Positions 54,822 to 62,912 of a stretch of 64,000 nt of DNA are shown piece after piece. This DNA comes from Bog-473 sp963701955 (lineage in GTDB: Bacteria > Actinomycetota > Acidimicrobiia > Acidimicrobiales > RAAP-2), in contig OY969694.1 in the NCBI GenBank assembly GCA_963701955.1, positions 620,001 through 684,000 of the forward strand. The letters are read 5' to 3'. Position numbers and translations under genes: made by a program. Position 1 is the first letter of the stretch, and the number at the start of each line of letters is the position of its first letter. The notes under the pieces were generated by a model that worked only from the letters and a program-made list of their open reading frames with translations, was not told the DNA's origin and made no database searches.

Positions 54822-55076
54822 ATGCCGAGGACTGACGAACGCGTCCGCAAGTACCTCGAGGCGGGAGGCGTGCTCGGGGAGGTTGTGCGGGCCAGGACGG
54901 CGGAGCTGGTCCGTGAGCTGGGCCGGTCGGTCGATGCCGTGACGAGCCACGTGAGCGACGTGCTGACAAGGTCGGCCGACCTGGGCCGGCGCACGACCCG
55001 GGGGGTGGTCGGCAAGGTGGCGTCGAGACGGACTGCCGAACCGCCTGGTGTGCCGCCGGAGAGGGCCGTCTGCTGA
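54822..55076 (+). CDS. Small helical hypothetical protein upstream of tlyA
   Basis: An 84-residue product, largely helical, rich in Arg and Val (MPRTDERVRKYLEAGGVLGE then ELVRELGRSVDAVTSHVSDV). No family is recognised. Its TGA overlaps the apparent CTG start of tlyA (CTGA), which suggests the two are translated together. Confidence 0.6.
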   Translation: MPRTDERVRKYLEAGGVLGEVVRARTAELVRELGRSVDAVTSHVSDVLTRSADLGRRTTRGVVGKVASRRTAEPPGVPPERAVC

Positions 55077-55933
55077 GCCCGGGCACGCGCCGCCGCCTCG
55101 ACTCCGAGCTCGTACGTCGAGGGCTCGTGCCGGGTCGGCGGGAGGCCCAGGAGCTGATCGAGTCCGGGGGCGTGCTCGTGGGAGGGGCGCCTGCGACGAA
55201 GCCGGCCCGGCTCGTCGCCCCTAACGAGCCGGTCGTCCTGGTGGGCCCCCCGGCCCCGTACGTCAGTCGGGGCGGCCAGAAGCTTGAGGCCGCGCTGAAC
55301 CGCTTCCCGGTGACCGTGGCGGGCAGCCGGAGCCTCGATGCGGGCGCCTCCACCGGAGGTTTCACCGACTGCCTCCTCCAACGAGGAGCTGCCCACGTCT
55401 ACGCGGTCGACGTCGGACACGGGCAGCTCCATCCCTCGCTGCGTTCCGACCACAGGGTGATCGTTCTGGAGCGCACGAACGCGCGCACCTTGGACGCGGA
55501 CGGGCTTCGGTCGGCCGACCCGGGGTTCGAGCCGTGCACCCTGGTCGTCGCCGACCTCTCGTTCATCTCGTTACGCGGCGTGGTTCCGGCTCTGACCGGC
55601 TCGGTGGCCGCGCCCGGTGCCGATGTGGTCGTGCTGGTCAAGCCCCAGTTCGAGGTGGGACGAGCCGCCGTCTCGCGAGGGAGGGGTGTCGTGCGCGACC
55701 CGCAACTGTGGCGCGCCGCTCTCGAGGGGGTGGCCTCCGCGCTGGTTGCCTCGGGAACCGGCATCATGGGGGCCATGGCTTCCCCCCTCACCGGCCCTGC
55801 CGGAAACGCGGAATTCCTTCTGCACGGCCGCAAGGGCCGGCCAGGCCACGTCGGGGACGCCCTGGCGGTCGTGTTGGCCGGGGCGGTGGCGGAGGTGCCC
55901 GACGTTCGTCAGTCGACCGCTCCGGCCGGCTGA
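55073..55933 (+). CDS. tlyA: TlyA-family rRNA 2'-O-methyltransferase
   Basis: A 286-residue protein if started at CTG 55073. It has an N-terminal S4 RNA-binding domain (RRRLDSELVRRGLVPGRREA, VLVGGAPATKPARLV) and a FtsJ-type SAM methyltransferase domain (SRSLDAGASTGGFTDCLL, VVADLSFISLRGV, VVVLVKPQFEVGR). Homologues methylate ribose in 16S and 23S rRNA and make the ribosome capreomycin-sensitive. There is no ATG, GTG or TTG before GTG 55127, and that start would cut the S4 domain. The CTG overlaps the previous stop. The alternative is that the small upstream gene and tlyA are joined by an unseen frameshift. Confidence 0.88.
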   Translation: MSPGTRRRLDSELVRRGLVPGRREAQELIESGGVLVGGAPATKPARLVAPNEPVVLVGPPAPYVSRGGQKLEAALNRFPVTVAGSRSLDAGASTGGFTDCLLQRGAAHVYAVDVGHGQLHPSLRSDHRVIVLERTNARTLDADGLRSADPGFEPCTLVVADLSFISLRGVVPALTGSVAAPGADVVVLVKPQFEVGRAAVSRGRGVVRDPQLWRAALEGVASALVASGTGIMGAMASPLTGPAGNAEFLLHGRKGRPGHVGDALAVVLAGAVAEVPDVRQSTAPAG

Positions 55934-55948
55934 GCCAGGCGCGTTCGG

Positions 55949-56818
55949 ATGGCCACGGTCACCTTCCTCGTCCACCCGGATCGCCCCGATGCGTTGGCCC
56001 TGGCCAGCGACACGGCCACCTGGCTGACCGAGCGGGGCGACGTGGCCAGGATCCTCCGTTTCAGCGGTCCCGACCGGGTGAGCGAAGGGGGCGGGGAACA
56101 GGCCCTGGCCGACGTGGACTTGGCCGGCACCACGGTCGCGGTCAGCATGGGCGGCGACGGGACCTTCTTGCGAGTCGTCCGCCTGGCCGCCGCCCGCGAC
56201 GTGCCGGTGCTCGGCGTGAACTTCGGTCGCCTGGGCTATCTGCCCGACATCGGGCCCGACCAGGTTCGGGATGCCCTGATGAGGGTGTTGGATGGCCAGG
56301 CCGTGGTGGAGGAGCGGTGTGCGCTCGAGGTCAAGGTCGCCGACCGTTCCTCGGGTGGTGAGGACGAGGCTCTTCTGGCACTCAACGAGGTGGTGATCGA
56401 AAAAACGGACTTCGGCCACACGGTCCGCCTGGCCACGCGCATCGACGGGGAGGAAGCGCTGACCTATTCGGCCGACGGCCTCATCATCGCCACGCCGACG
56501 GGATCCACGGCCTACAACCTGTCCGCCGGAGGGCCCGTCTTGGCACCGACGATGCGTGCCATGGTCATCACGCCGGTGGCGCCCCACTTCTCCCTCGACC
56601 GGAGCCTCGTCCTCACCGACCGTCAGACCGTGGAGGTCGAGGTGGCCCCCGATCGCCCCGGAGCCTTGGTCATCGACGGCCAGGACGTCGGGCGGCTCCA
56701 GCCCGGCGCCACGGTGACGTGCACCGCGGCACCCCGGCCCGTGCGTGTGGTCCGCAACGACCCCCAGACCTTCGGGGGCATCCTGCGCTTCCGCCTGATG
56801 GCCGACCGGGAGCGCTGA
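55949..56818 (+). CDS. nadK: NAD kinase
   Basis: NAD kinase makes NADP from NAD and ATP or polyphosphate. The 289-residue protein has the GGDG motif in VAVSMGGDGTFLRVV near residue 70, the conserved LGVNFGRLGYLPDIG, EVVIEKTDFGHTVRLATRID, and the substrate motif SADGLIIATPTGSTAYNLSA. Length is normal. The start is the ATG at 55949. It follows tlyA by 15 bases and precedes recN, the usual actinobacterial order. Confidence 0.97.
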   Translation: MATVTFLVHPDRPDALALASDTATWLTERGDVARILRFSGPDRVSEGGGEQALADVDLAGTTVAVSMGGDGTFLRVVRLAAARDVPVLGVNFGRLGYLPDIGPDQVRDALMRVLDGQAVVEERCALEVKVADRSSGGEDEALLALNEVVIEKTDFGHTVRLATRIDGEEALTYSADGLIIATPTGSTAYNLSAGGPVLAPTMRAMVITPVAPHFSLDRSLVLTDRQTVEVEVAPDRPGALVIDGQDVGRLQPGATVTCTAAPRPVRVVRNDPQTFGGILRFRLMADRER

Positions 56819-56836
56819 GACGCCCATGAGCCTGAG

Positions 56837-58576
56837 GTGCTGACAGAGCTGCGGGTACGGGACCTCGGCGTGATCGAGGACCTCACCCTCACCTTCGGCC
56901 CGGGCATGACCGTGCTGACCGGTGAGACCGGTGCCGGGAAAACCCTCGTCGTGGGTGCTGTGCAGCTGCTGCTCGGCGGGCGCGCCCACCCCGCGATGGT
57001 GCGCGCCGGTGCGCTCGAGGCCCTGGTCGAGGCGCACTTCGTCGTGGGCCAGGGGAGCGCGGAGCGCGAGGTCGTGCTGGCCCGATCCGTTCCGGCCGAG
57101 GGCAGGTCGCGGGCGTGGGTGGATGGCCGCATGGCCAGTCTGACCGCGTTGGGCGAAGCTGCGGCGGAACTGGTCGAGGTGCACGGGCAGCACGAGCACC
57201 GTGCCCTGGTGACCCCGGCGGCTCAACGGGCGGCTCTGGACGCCTTCGCGGGCACCGACCTGGGCCGGGTCCGAGCCCTACGGGGCCAACTCTCCGCGCT
57301 CGACGAGGCGTTGAGGGCGCTCGGAGGCGATCCGCAGGAGCGGGCCCGGGAAGCCGATGTCCTGCGGTACCAGCTGGCCGAGATCGAAGCGGCCGGACTC
57401 GACGACCCCGACGAGGAGGTTGCGCTGCGACTCGAGGAGGAGCGCCTGGCCGACGCATCGGCCTACCGTGAGGCGGCCTCGGCCGCCGTTGCGCTTCTCC
57501 AGGGCGGCGACGGTGCCGGGGGTCCGGCGGACGACGGGGGAGCGGTGGATGTGCTCGGCCGCACCGCGGAGCTGCTCGGTGGTCGAGAGGCTCTGGGCTC
57601 CTATCGAGAACGCGTGGCGGCCGTGGCGATCGAGCTCTCCGACGTGGCACGTTCCATGCGCGACGAGGTGGAGTCGTGGGAGGACGACCCGAAGCGTCTG
57701 ACCGAGGTCCAAGAACGCAGGCGGGTGCTGGCCGACCTCCGTCGCAAGTACGGCGAGGATCTGGCGGCCGTGTCGGCTTACGGCAGGTCGGCCGCCGGCC
57801 GGCTGGCCGTGCTCGAAGATGCCGAGGCCGAGGCGGGCCGCCTGGAGGCCGAGCGAGCCGAGCGGCGCGCCGAGCTGGCCGAGGCCGAGGCCGCCGTGCG
57901 AAACGTGCGGGCTCGGGCCGCGGACGACTTCGGGGAACGCGTGGGAGCCCGGCTGGCCACGTTGGCCATGGCGGGTGCCCGGGTCCAGGTGGGCGTGGCG
58001 TCACAGGGAACGGGCGAGCCCGTGGAACTGGCCCTGGCCGCCAACGTGGGCGAACCCGCCCAACCTCTGGCCCGCGCCGCGTCGGGAGGCGAGCTGGCCC
58101 GGGCGATGTTGGCCATCCGGCTGGTCGGGTTGAGCGGCCCGCAGACGATGGTCTTCGACGAGGTCGATGCCGGCGTGGGTGGCGCCGCCGCGTTGGCGCT
58201 CGGAGCGGCGCTCCACGAGGTGGCGCGGGACCGCCAGGTGCTCGTCGTCACGCACCTGGCCCAGGTGGCCGCCCCGGCCGACGGGCACGTGGCGGTGGCC
58301 AAGACGGAGGTGCGGGGCCGGACGGTCACGATGGCCGCCATGGTCGACGGTGAGGAGCGCGTCACCGAGCTCTCGCGCATGCTCTCGGGCCATCCGGACA
58401 GCGACGCCGCCCGGGAGCACGCGGCGAGAGTTGGTGGGTCTCGCGTCCTCCCCCGACGGGCGTGCCGCGGCGCGTCGATCGACCGCGGGGTCGCCATGAG
58501 CGCGATGGTCTTCGATTATCGTGGCCGGGTGCACCGATCAGCCGACGCGTGGCGCGACGTGTTCAAGGCGGCGTGA
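56837..58576 (+). CDS. recN: DNA repair protein RecN, likely frameshifted near the 3' end
   Basis: RecN is an SMC-like ATPase for double-strand break repair. It starts at a GTG (VLTELRVRDLGVIEDLTLTF), with Walker A GETGAGKTLVVGA at residues 31-43. A coiled-coil middle follows, then the C-terminal signature ASGGELARAMLAIRLV, Walker B MVFDEVDAGVGG and VLVVTHLAQVAA. The observed frame ends at 58576, but its last 48 residues do not look like RecN. If one extra base lies near 58430, the natural end AAELVGLASSPDG continues to a stop at 58497-58499. The span to 58499 is 3n+1, as in the other frameshifted genes. In the observed frame its stop overlaps the pyrG GTG. Confidence 0.85.
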   Translation: MLTELRVRDLGVIEDLTLTFGPGMTVLTGETGAGKTLVVGAVQLLLGGRAHPAMVRAGALEALVEAHFVVGQGSAEREVVLARSVPAEGRSRAWVDGRMASLTALGEAAAELVEVHGQHEHRALVTPAAQRAALDAFAGTDLGRVRALRGQLSALDEALRALGGDPQERAREADVLRYQLAEIEAAGLDDPDEEVALRLEEERLADASAYREAASAAVALLQGGDGAGGPADDGGAVDVLGRTAELLGGREALGSYRERVAAVAIELSDVARSMRDEVESWEDDPKRLTEVQERRRVLADLRRKYGEDLAAVSAYGRSAAGRLAVLEDAEAEAGRLEAERAERRAELAEAEAAVRNVRARAADDFGERVGARLATLAMAGARVQVGVASQGTGEPVELALAANVGEPAQPLARAASGGELARAMLAIRLVGLSGPQTMVFDEVDAGVGGAAALALGAALHEVARDRQVLVVTHLAQVAAPADGHVAVAKTEVRGRTVTMAAMVDGEERVTELSRMLSGHPDSDAAREHAARVGGSRVLPRRACRGASIDRGVAMSAMVFDYRGRVHRSADAWRDVFKAA

Positions 58577-60213
58577 GCAAGTTCATCTTCGTCACCGGCG
58601 GTGTCTCGAGCTCGCTCGGGAAGGGCCTCACCGCCTCCTCCCTTGGTCGGTTGCTCAAGTGCCGGGGGCTCCGGGTGACGATGTGCAAGCTCGACCCCTA
58701 CATCAACGTCGATCCCGGCACCATGAACCCCGGAGAGCACGGTGAGGTGTTCGTCACCGAGGACGGTGGGGAGACCGATCTCGACCTCGGCCACTACGAG
58801 CGGTTCATCGACGAGAGCCTCTCGAAGCGGTCCAACACGACCACCGGAGGCATCTACCGCTCGGTGATCGAGAAGGAACGTCGTGGTGACTTCCTCGGCC
58901 GCACCGTTCAGGTCATTCCCCACGTCACCGATGAGATCAAGGACCGTATCCGGCGGCTCGAGGACGAGGATGTCGACATCGTCATCGTGGAGATCGGGGG
59001 CACGGTGGGTGACATCGAGATCGTCCCGTTCATTGAGGCCATCAGGCAGTTCCGCCGCGACATCGGTCGCGACAACGTCTGTTACGTCCATCTCACCCTG
59101 GTGCCCTATCTCGTGTCCGGTGAGCAGAAGACCAAGCCCACGCAGCACTCGGTGACCGAGCTGCGGAGCCGCGGCATTCAGCCTGACGTGATCGTGTGCC
59201 GCAGCGACAAGCCGATCTCCGAGAGCCTGAAGCGGAAGATCTCGCTCCAGTGCGACGTGCCAATCGACGCCGTCGTCTCGGCGGTCGACGCGACCAGCAT
59301 CTACGAGATCCCCCTGGTGCTCCACGAGCAGGGACTCGACGCTTACGTCTGCCGCACGCTGGGAATCGACGAGACGGCGCACCACATCGACCTTTCGGCA
59401 TGGGAGGCCCTCGTGGGGCGCGTGGCCTCGCTCTCGCGTCGGGTCAAGGTGGGGATCGTCGGCAAATACGTCAACATGCCCGACGCCTACATGTCGGTCG
59501 TCGAGGCCCTGCGCCATGCCGGCTTCCATTACGGGACGGAGGTGGAGCTCGACTGGATAGACGCGGAGTACGTGCCCGACCTGTTGGCCACCGACCGACT
59601 GCGCGGTCTCGACGCCATCGTCATCCCCGGTGGTTTCGGCGAGCGTGGGATCGAAGGCATGATCGCCGCGGCCGGCTACACCCGCGACCACGGGATCCCG
59701 TGCCTCGGGCTGTGCCTGGGGCTCCATGTCATGGTGATCTCGGTTGCCCGGGACCGGGCCGGGCTCGAGGGTGCCAATTCCCGCGAGTTCGACAGTCTGT
59801 CGCCGCACACGGTGATCGACCTCATGCCCGACCAGGCGGAAATCACGGACAAGGGCGGGACGATGCGGCTGGGTTCGTATCAGGCCATGTTGCAGCCCGA
59901 CTCCAAGGTGGCCCGGGCCTACGGCACCCTGGGTGTGACCGAGCGCCACCGCCACCGCTTCGAGTTCAACAACCGCTACAAGGACAGGCTCGAGGCGGTC
60001 GGCCTGGTCTGCTCGGGCACCTCCCCCGACGGGCGGCTGGTCGAATTCGTCGAACTCGAGGATCACCCCTATTGGGTGGCCACCCAGGCCCATCCGGAGT
60101 TCAAGAGCCGCCCTGACCGGTCGCACCCGCTCTTCCGCGAACTGGTGGCGGCGGCCCTCGAGCGCGCAGAGGGTCGTGAGCCGCACCTCCTCGACCTGGA
60201 CGCCGTCACGTAG
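58573..60213 (+). CDS. pyrG: CTP synthase
   Basis: PyrG aminates UTP to CTP using glutamine. The 546-residue protein starts VSKFIFVTGGVSSSLGKGL, with the synthetase P-loop. It continues with CKLDPYINVDPGTMNPGEHG and GGTVGDIEIVPFIEAIRQF. The C-terminal glutamine amidotransferase domain has the nucleophile Cys in PCLGLCLGLHVMVI and the His-x-Glu pair in ATQAHPEFKSRP. Length is normal. The GTG start at 58573 overlaps the recN frame. Start and coupling make it part of the tlyA-nadK-recN-pyrG unit. Confidence 0.98.
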   Translation: MSKFIFVTGGVSSSLGKGLTASSLGRLLKCRGLRVTMCKLDPYINVDPGTMNPGEHGEVFVTEDGGETDLDLGHYERFIDESLSKRSNTTTGGIYRSVIEKERRGDFLGRTVQVIPHVTDEIKDRIRRLEDEDVDIVIVEIGGTVGDIEIVPFIEAIRQFRRDIGRDNVCYVHLTLVPYLVSGEQKTKPTQHSVTELRSRGIQPDVIVCRSDKPISESLKRKISLQCDVPIDAVVSAVDATSIYEIPLVLHEQGLDAYVCRTLGIDETAHHIDLSAWEALVGRVASLSRRVKVGIVGKYVNMPDAYMSVVEALRHAGFHYGTEVELDWIDAEYVPDLLATDRLRGLDAIVIPGGFGERGIEGMIAAAGYTRDHGIPCLGLCLGLHVMVISVARDRAGLEGANSREFDSLSPHTVIDLMPDQAEITDKGGTMRLGSYQAMLQPDSKVARAYGTLGVTERHRHRFEFNNRYKDRLEAVGLVCSGTSPDGRLVEFVELEDHPYWVATQAHPEFKSRPDRSHPLFRELVAAALERAEGREPHLLDLDAVT

Positions 60214-60217
60214 GGAC

Positions 60218-60808
60218 GTGCCCTCCTTCCGCCGTGTCTCGGAAGAGGACCTCCTCCGAGCCTGGTTGTTCCGGGTGGTGCGCCTGGGACTCGAAGACCC
60301 TGAGGGCACCCCCTTCGAACGGGTGGTGCTTCGTCATCCCGGGGCGGTCACCGTGGTTCCGGTGCACGAGGACGGGACCGTCACCCTGGTGCGCCAGTAC
60401 CGCGCCGCGGTCGATGCCATGGTGCTCGAGATCCCTGCAGGGACCCGTGACAAGCCGGGCGAGGCGGCCGAGGAGACCGCGAAGCGTGAGCTCGCCGAAG
60501 AGGCGGGGCTTGCCGCAGAGCACTTGGAACCGCTCATCGAGACATGGAACTCCCCGGGTGTCAGCGACCAGCGCACCGTCATCTTCCTGGCCACCGGCCT
60601 GATGCCGTGCCCACGGCGCCCCGACGGCGTGGAGGAGCACGCCATGACGATCGAGACGGTTCACCTCGGCGAGGTGGACCGGCTGGTGGCCGACGGGTCG
60701 ATCCACGACGAGACGACCGTGCTCGGCCTGTACCTGGCACGGGCCAGGTTGGCCCGAACCAGAGCCGAGGCAAGGGCCGGGGGGCCCGCCGGCGGAGACG
60801 TCCCGTGA
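60218..60808 (+). CDS. NUDIX hydrolase, ADP-ribose pyrophosphatase-like
   Basis: A 196-residue NUDIX protein. The NUDIX box is in GEAAEETAKRELAEEAGL, preceded by LEIPAGTRDKPGE, an arrangement typical of ADP-ribose pyrophosphatases. VTLVRQYRAAVDAMVLEIPA is the usual upstream strand pair. It probably hydrolyses ADP-ribose to AMP and ribose 5-phosphate. The start is a GTG at 60218, four bases after pyrG, and its stop overlaps the xer gene by GTGA. Confidence 0.92.
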   Translation: MPSFRRVSEEDLLRAWLFRVVRLGLEDPEGTPFERVVLRHPGAVTVVPVHEDGTVTLVRQYRAAVDAMVLEIPAGTRDKPGEAAEETAKRELAEEAGLAAEHLEPLIETWNSPGVSDQRTVIFLATGLMPCPRRPDGVEEHAMTIETVHLGEVDRLVADGSIHDETTVLGLYLARARLARTRAEARAGGPAGGDVP

Positions 60809-61764
60809 GCGCCCACCTGCCGCGGGCTGCGGAGGAGTACCTGTCCTGGCTCGAGGTGGAGCGGGGGCGCTCCCCGCGCACACTTGCGGCCTACCGACGT
60901 GATCTCGCCGCCTACCAGGAGGACGTCGTGGCACGGTCGGGGCGCGGGATCGAGGCGGCAACGTCCGCCGACGTGGCGGCACACCTGTCCGAGCTGCGCC
61001 GGACGCGACGCGCCTCGTCGGTGGCCCGGGCGCTCTCGAGCATGCGGGGGCTTCACCGCTTCTTGGTGGAGGAGGGCATACGGTCCGACGACCCCACGCT
61101 GGACCTGCCCTCGCTCCGCGTGACCGACCTGCTGCCCAAGGCGCTGAGCGAGGAGGAGACCGGGCGCCTCCTCGATGCCGTGGTCGGGACCGGACCGCTC
61201 GTGCTGCGCGACAGGGCCCTGCTCGAGGTGCTCTACGGCACCGGTGCCCGGGTCAGCGAGGTCGTGGGCCTCAACCTCGGCGACGTCAAGGGCGCCCTGG
61301 AGGCCCCCGTCCTCCCCCTGGTGCGCGTGCTGGGCAAGGGCGACAAGGAGCGGGTCGTGCCGCTCGGCGGGTCGGCCCGGAACGCACTGGCCGAATGGCT
61401 CTCTGGGGCGGGCCGCCCGCTGGTCGAGCCCAAGCGCTGGCGTCGCCGTGGTGATGCCGAGGCCGTGTTCCTCAATGCCCGGGGCGGCCGGCTCACACGG
61501 GCGGGAGCCTTCGGTGTGGTGAAGAAGTACGCCACCAGGGTCGATCTGGCGGAGCGGGTCTCCCCCCACGTGCTGCGGCATTCGTGCGCCACCCACATGC
61601 TGGGCCGAGGAGCCGACGTCCGGGTGGTTCAGGAGCTCCTCGGTCACGCGTCGATTGCCACGACCCAGCGGTACACGAAGGTGTCCCCCGAGCACCTTCG
61701 CCGCGCCTACGAGGGTGCCCACCCGAGGGCGGGCGCGCGTAGGGGAGGCGACCGCGTAGCATGA
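60805..61764 (+). CDS. Tyrosine recombinase XerC/XerD
   Basis: A 319-residue tyrosine recombinase that resolves chromosome dimers at dif. The N-terminal SAM-like domain is RAAEEYLSWLEVERGRSPRT. Catalytic residues are Arg in GTGARVSEVVGLNL, Lys in VLGKGDKERVVPLGG, HxxR in PHVLRHSCATHML, His in LLGHASIATTQRYTKVSPEH and Tyr in the same segment. Complete, unlike the integrase remnant at 25 kb. XerC versus XerD cannot be settled from one sequence, though this position after a NUDIX gene is usual for XerD in Actinobacteria. No dif site was recognised nearby. Confidence 0.93.
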   Translation: MSAHLPRAAEEYLSWLEVERGRSPRTLAAYRRDLAAYQEDVVARSGRGIEAATSADVAAHLSELRRTRRASSVARALSSMRGLHRFLVEEGIRSDDPTLDLPSLRVTDLLPKALSEEETGRLLDAVVGTGPLVLRDRALLEVLYGTGARVSEVVGLNLGDVKGALEAPVLPLVRVLGKGDKERVVPLGGSARNALAEWLSGAGRPLVEPKRWRRRGDAEAVFLNARGGRLTRAGAFGVVKKYATRVDLAERVSPHVLRHSCATHMLGRGADVRVVQELLGHASIATTQRYTKVSPEHLRRAYEGAHPRAGARRGGDRVA

Positions 61765-61768
61765 CTCC

Positions 61769-62125
61769 ATGCCGAACGAGGCCCCCACGGCCGAGACCGC
61801 CGACGTCGATTTCGCCGCCCTCCTGCGCCAAGAACAGGCCGGGCTGCAGGCTCAGCTGCAAGAGCTCGGGTACGCGGACCAGGGGAGTGGCCTGAGCTAC
61901 GACTCGAACTTCGCGGATTCCAGCCAGGTGACGGCAGAACGGGGCGAGGCCGAGCGCCTGGCCACCGAACTCCGCGAAGCGCTCGACGAGGTCGAGGCGG
62001 CCATCGAAAGACTCGACCAGGGGACGTACGGTCTCTGCGAGGTGTGCGGGAAGCCCATCGGCGCGGCGCGGCTGGAAGCCATGCCCGCAGCGCGGCTCTG
62101 CATCGTCGACGCGGCCAAGCACTAG
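61769..62125 (+). CDS. DksA/TraR-family zinc-finger-like protein
   Basis: A 118-residue protein. The coiled-coil-like N-terminal half (LLRQEQAGLQAQLQELGYAD, ERLATELREALDEVEAAIER) leads to a C-terminal finger: YGLCEVCGKPIGAARLEAMP and then ARLCIVDAAKH. A normal DksA/TraR finger has two CxxC pairs; here the second pair has only one Cys, the other being Asp. Zinc binding may be altered. Members modulate RNA polymerase. It precedes the site-2 protease homologue without a gap. Confidence 0.8.
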   Translation: MPNEAPTAETADVDFAALLRQEQAGLQAQLQELGYADQGSGLSYDSNFADSSQVTAERGEAERLATELREALDEVEAAIERLDQGTYGLCEVCGKPIGAARLEAMPAARLCIVDAAKH

Positions 62126-62902
62126 GTGGCCCCGGGAGCCTCCCCGGGGAGGCGTCCGATCGACCAGCGGACCAAGCGCGTCCTGTGGGTCGTCGCGGGT
62201 GCCGCACTGCTCATCGCTCTGGTCGCCCACCACAACATCACCGGGCAGGAGATCATCATCTTCTGCGTCATCGTGCCGTGCATCATCCTCCACGAGATCT
62301 CGCACGGGTGGGTGGCCAAGTCGTTCGGCGACGACACCGCGGCCCGGGCCGGGCGCCTCACACTCAATCCCGTGGTGCACGTCGATCCGGTGGGGACGCT
62401 GATCGTCCCGGCACTGCTGTCGCTGACCTCGGTGGGGGTGATCGGTTGGGCCAAGCCGGTGCCGGTGAACGTCGCCCGCCTGCGTAGCCCGCGCAACCAG
62501 GGTGTGCTGGTGTCATTGGCGGGCCCGGCCACCAACGCCGTCTTGGCCGCGCTGTTCGGGTTGCTGTTCGTCAACCTCTTCCGGTCGGGGCTCCCCGAAT
62601 TCTCGACGGTGGGTCAGTGGTCCACTCCGGCCCAGGTGGCGTTCTTCGCCAGCCTGGTCAACGTGGGGCTGTGCGCGTTCAACCTGGTTCCCGTCCCGCC
62701 CCTCGACGGATCCGTCGTGCTCGAGCGCCTCATGCCGGCACGGTGGTGGCCCACGTACCTGCGCTATCGGCAGTACACGATGCCGGTTTTGCTGGTGCTG
62801 GTGGTGCTCAACTTCTTTCTCATGCAAAACGGGCATGTCGGCCCGCTCACATGGCTCTTCGACCGCCTCTACAGCTGGTGGGCGGGGGTGCTCGGCGTCT
62901 GA
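62126..62902 (+). CDS. Site-2 protease (M50) family membrane protein
   Basis: A 258-residue polytopic membrane metalloprotease homologue. The catalytic zinc motif is ILHEISHGWVAKSFGDD (HExxH), and the second ligand region is NLVPVPPLDGSVVLERLMP. Five or six membrane helices can be seen. Members cleave transmembrane anti-sigma factors or act in other membrane signalling. The start is a GTG directly after the previous stop. It converges with trpS. Confidence 0.9.
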   Translation: MAPGASPGRRPIDQRTKRVLWVVAGAALLIALVAHHNITGQEIIIFCVIVPCIILHEISHGWVAKSFGDDTAARAGRLTLNPVVHVDPVGTLIVPALLSLTSVGVIGWAKPVPVNVARLRSPRNQGVLVSLAGPATNAVLAALFGLLFVNLFRSGLPEFSTVGQWSTPAQVAFFASLVNVGLCAFNLVPVPPLDGSVVLERLMPARWWPTYLRYRQYTMPVLLVLVVLNFFLMQNGHVGPLTWLFDRLYSWWAGVLGV

Positions 62903-62912
62903 CGCCCAGCCA

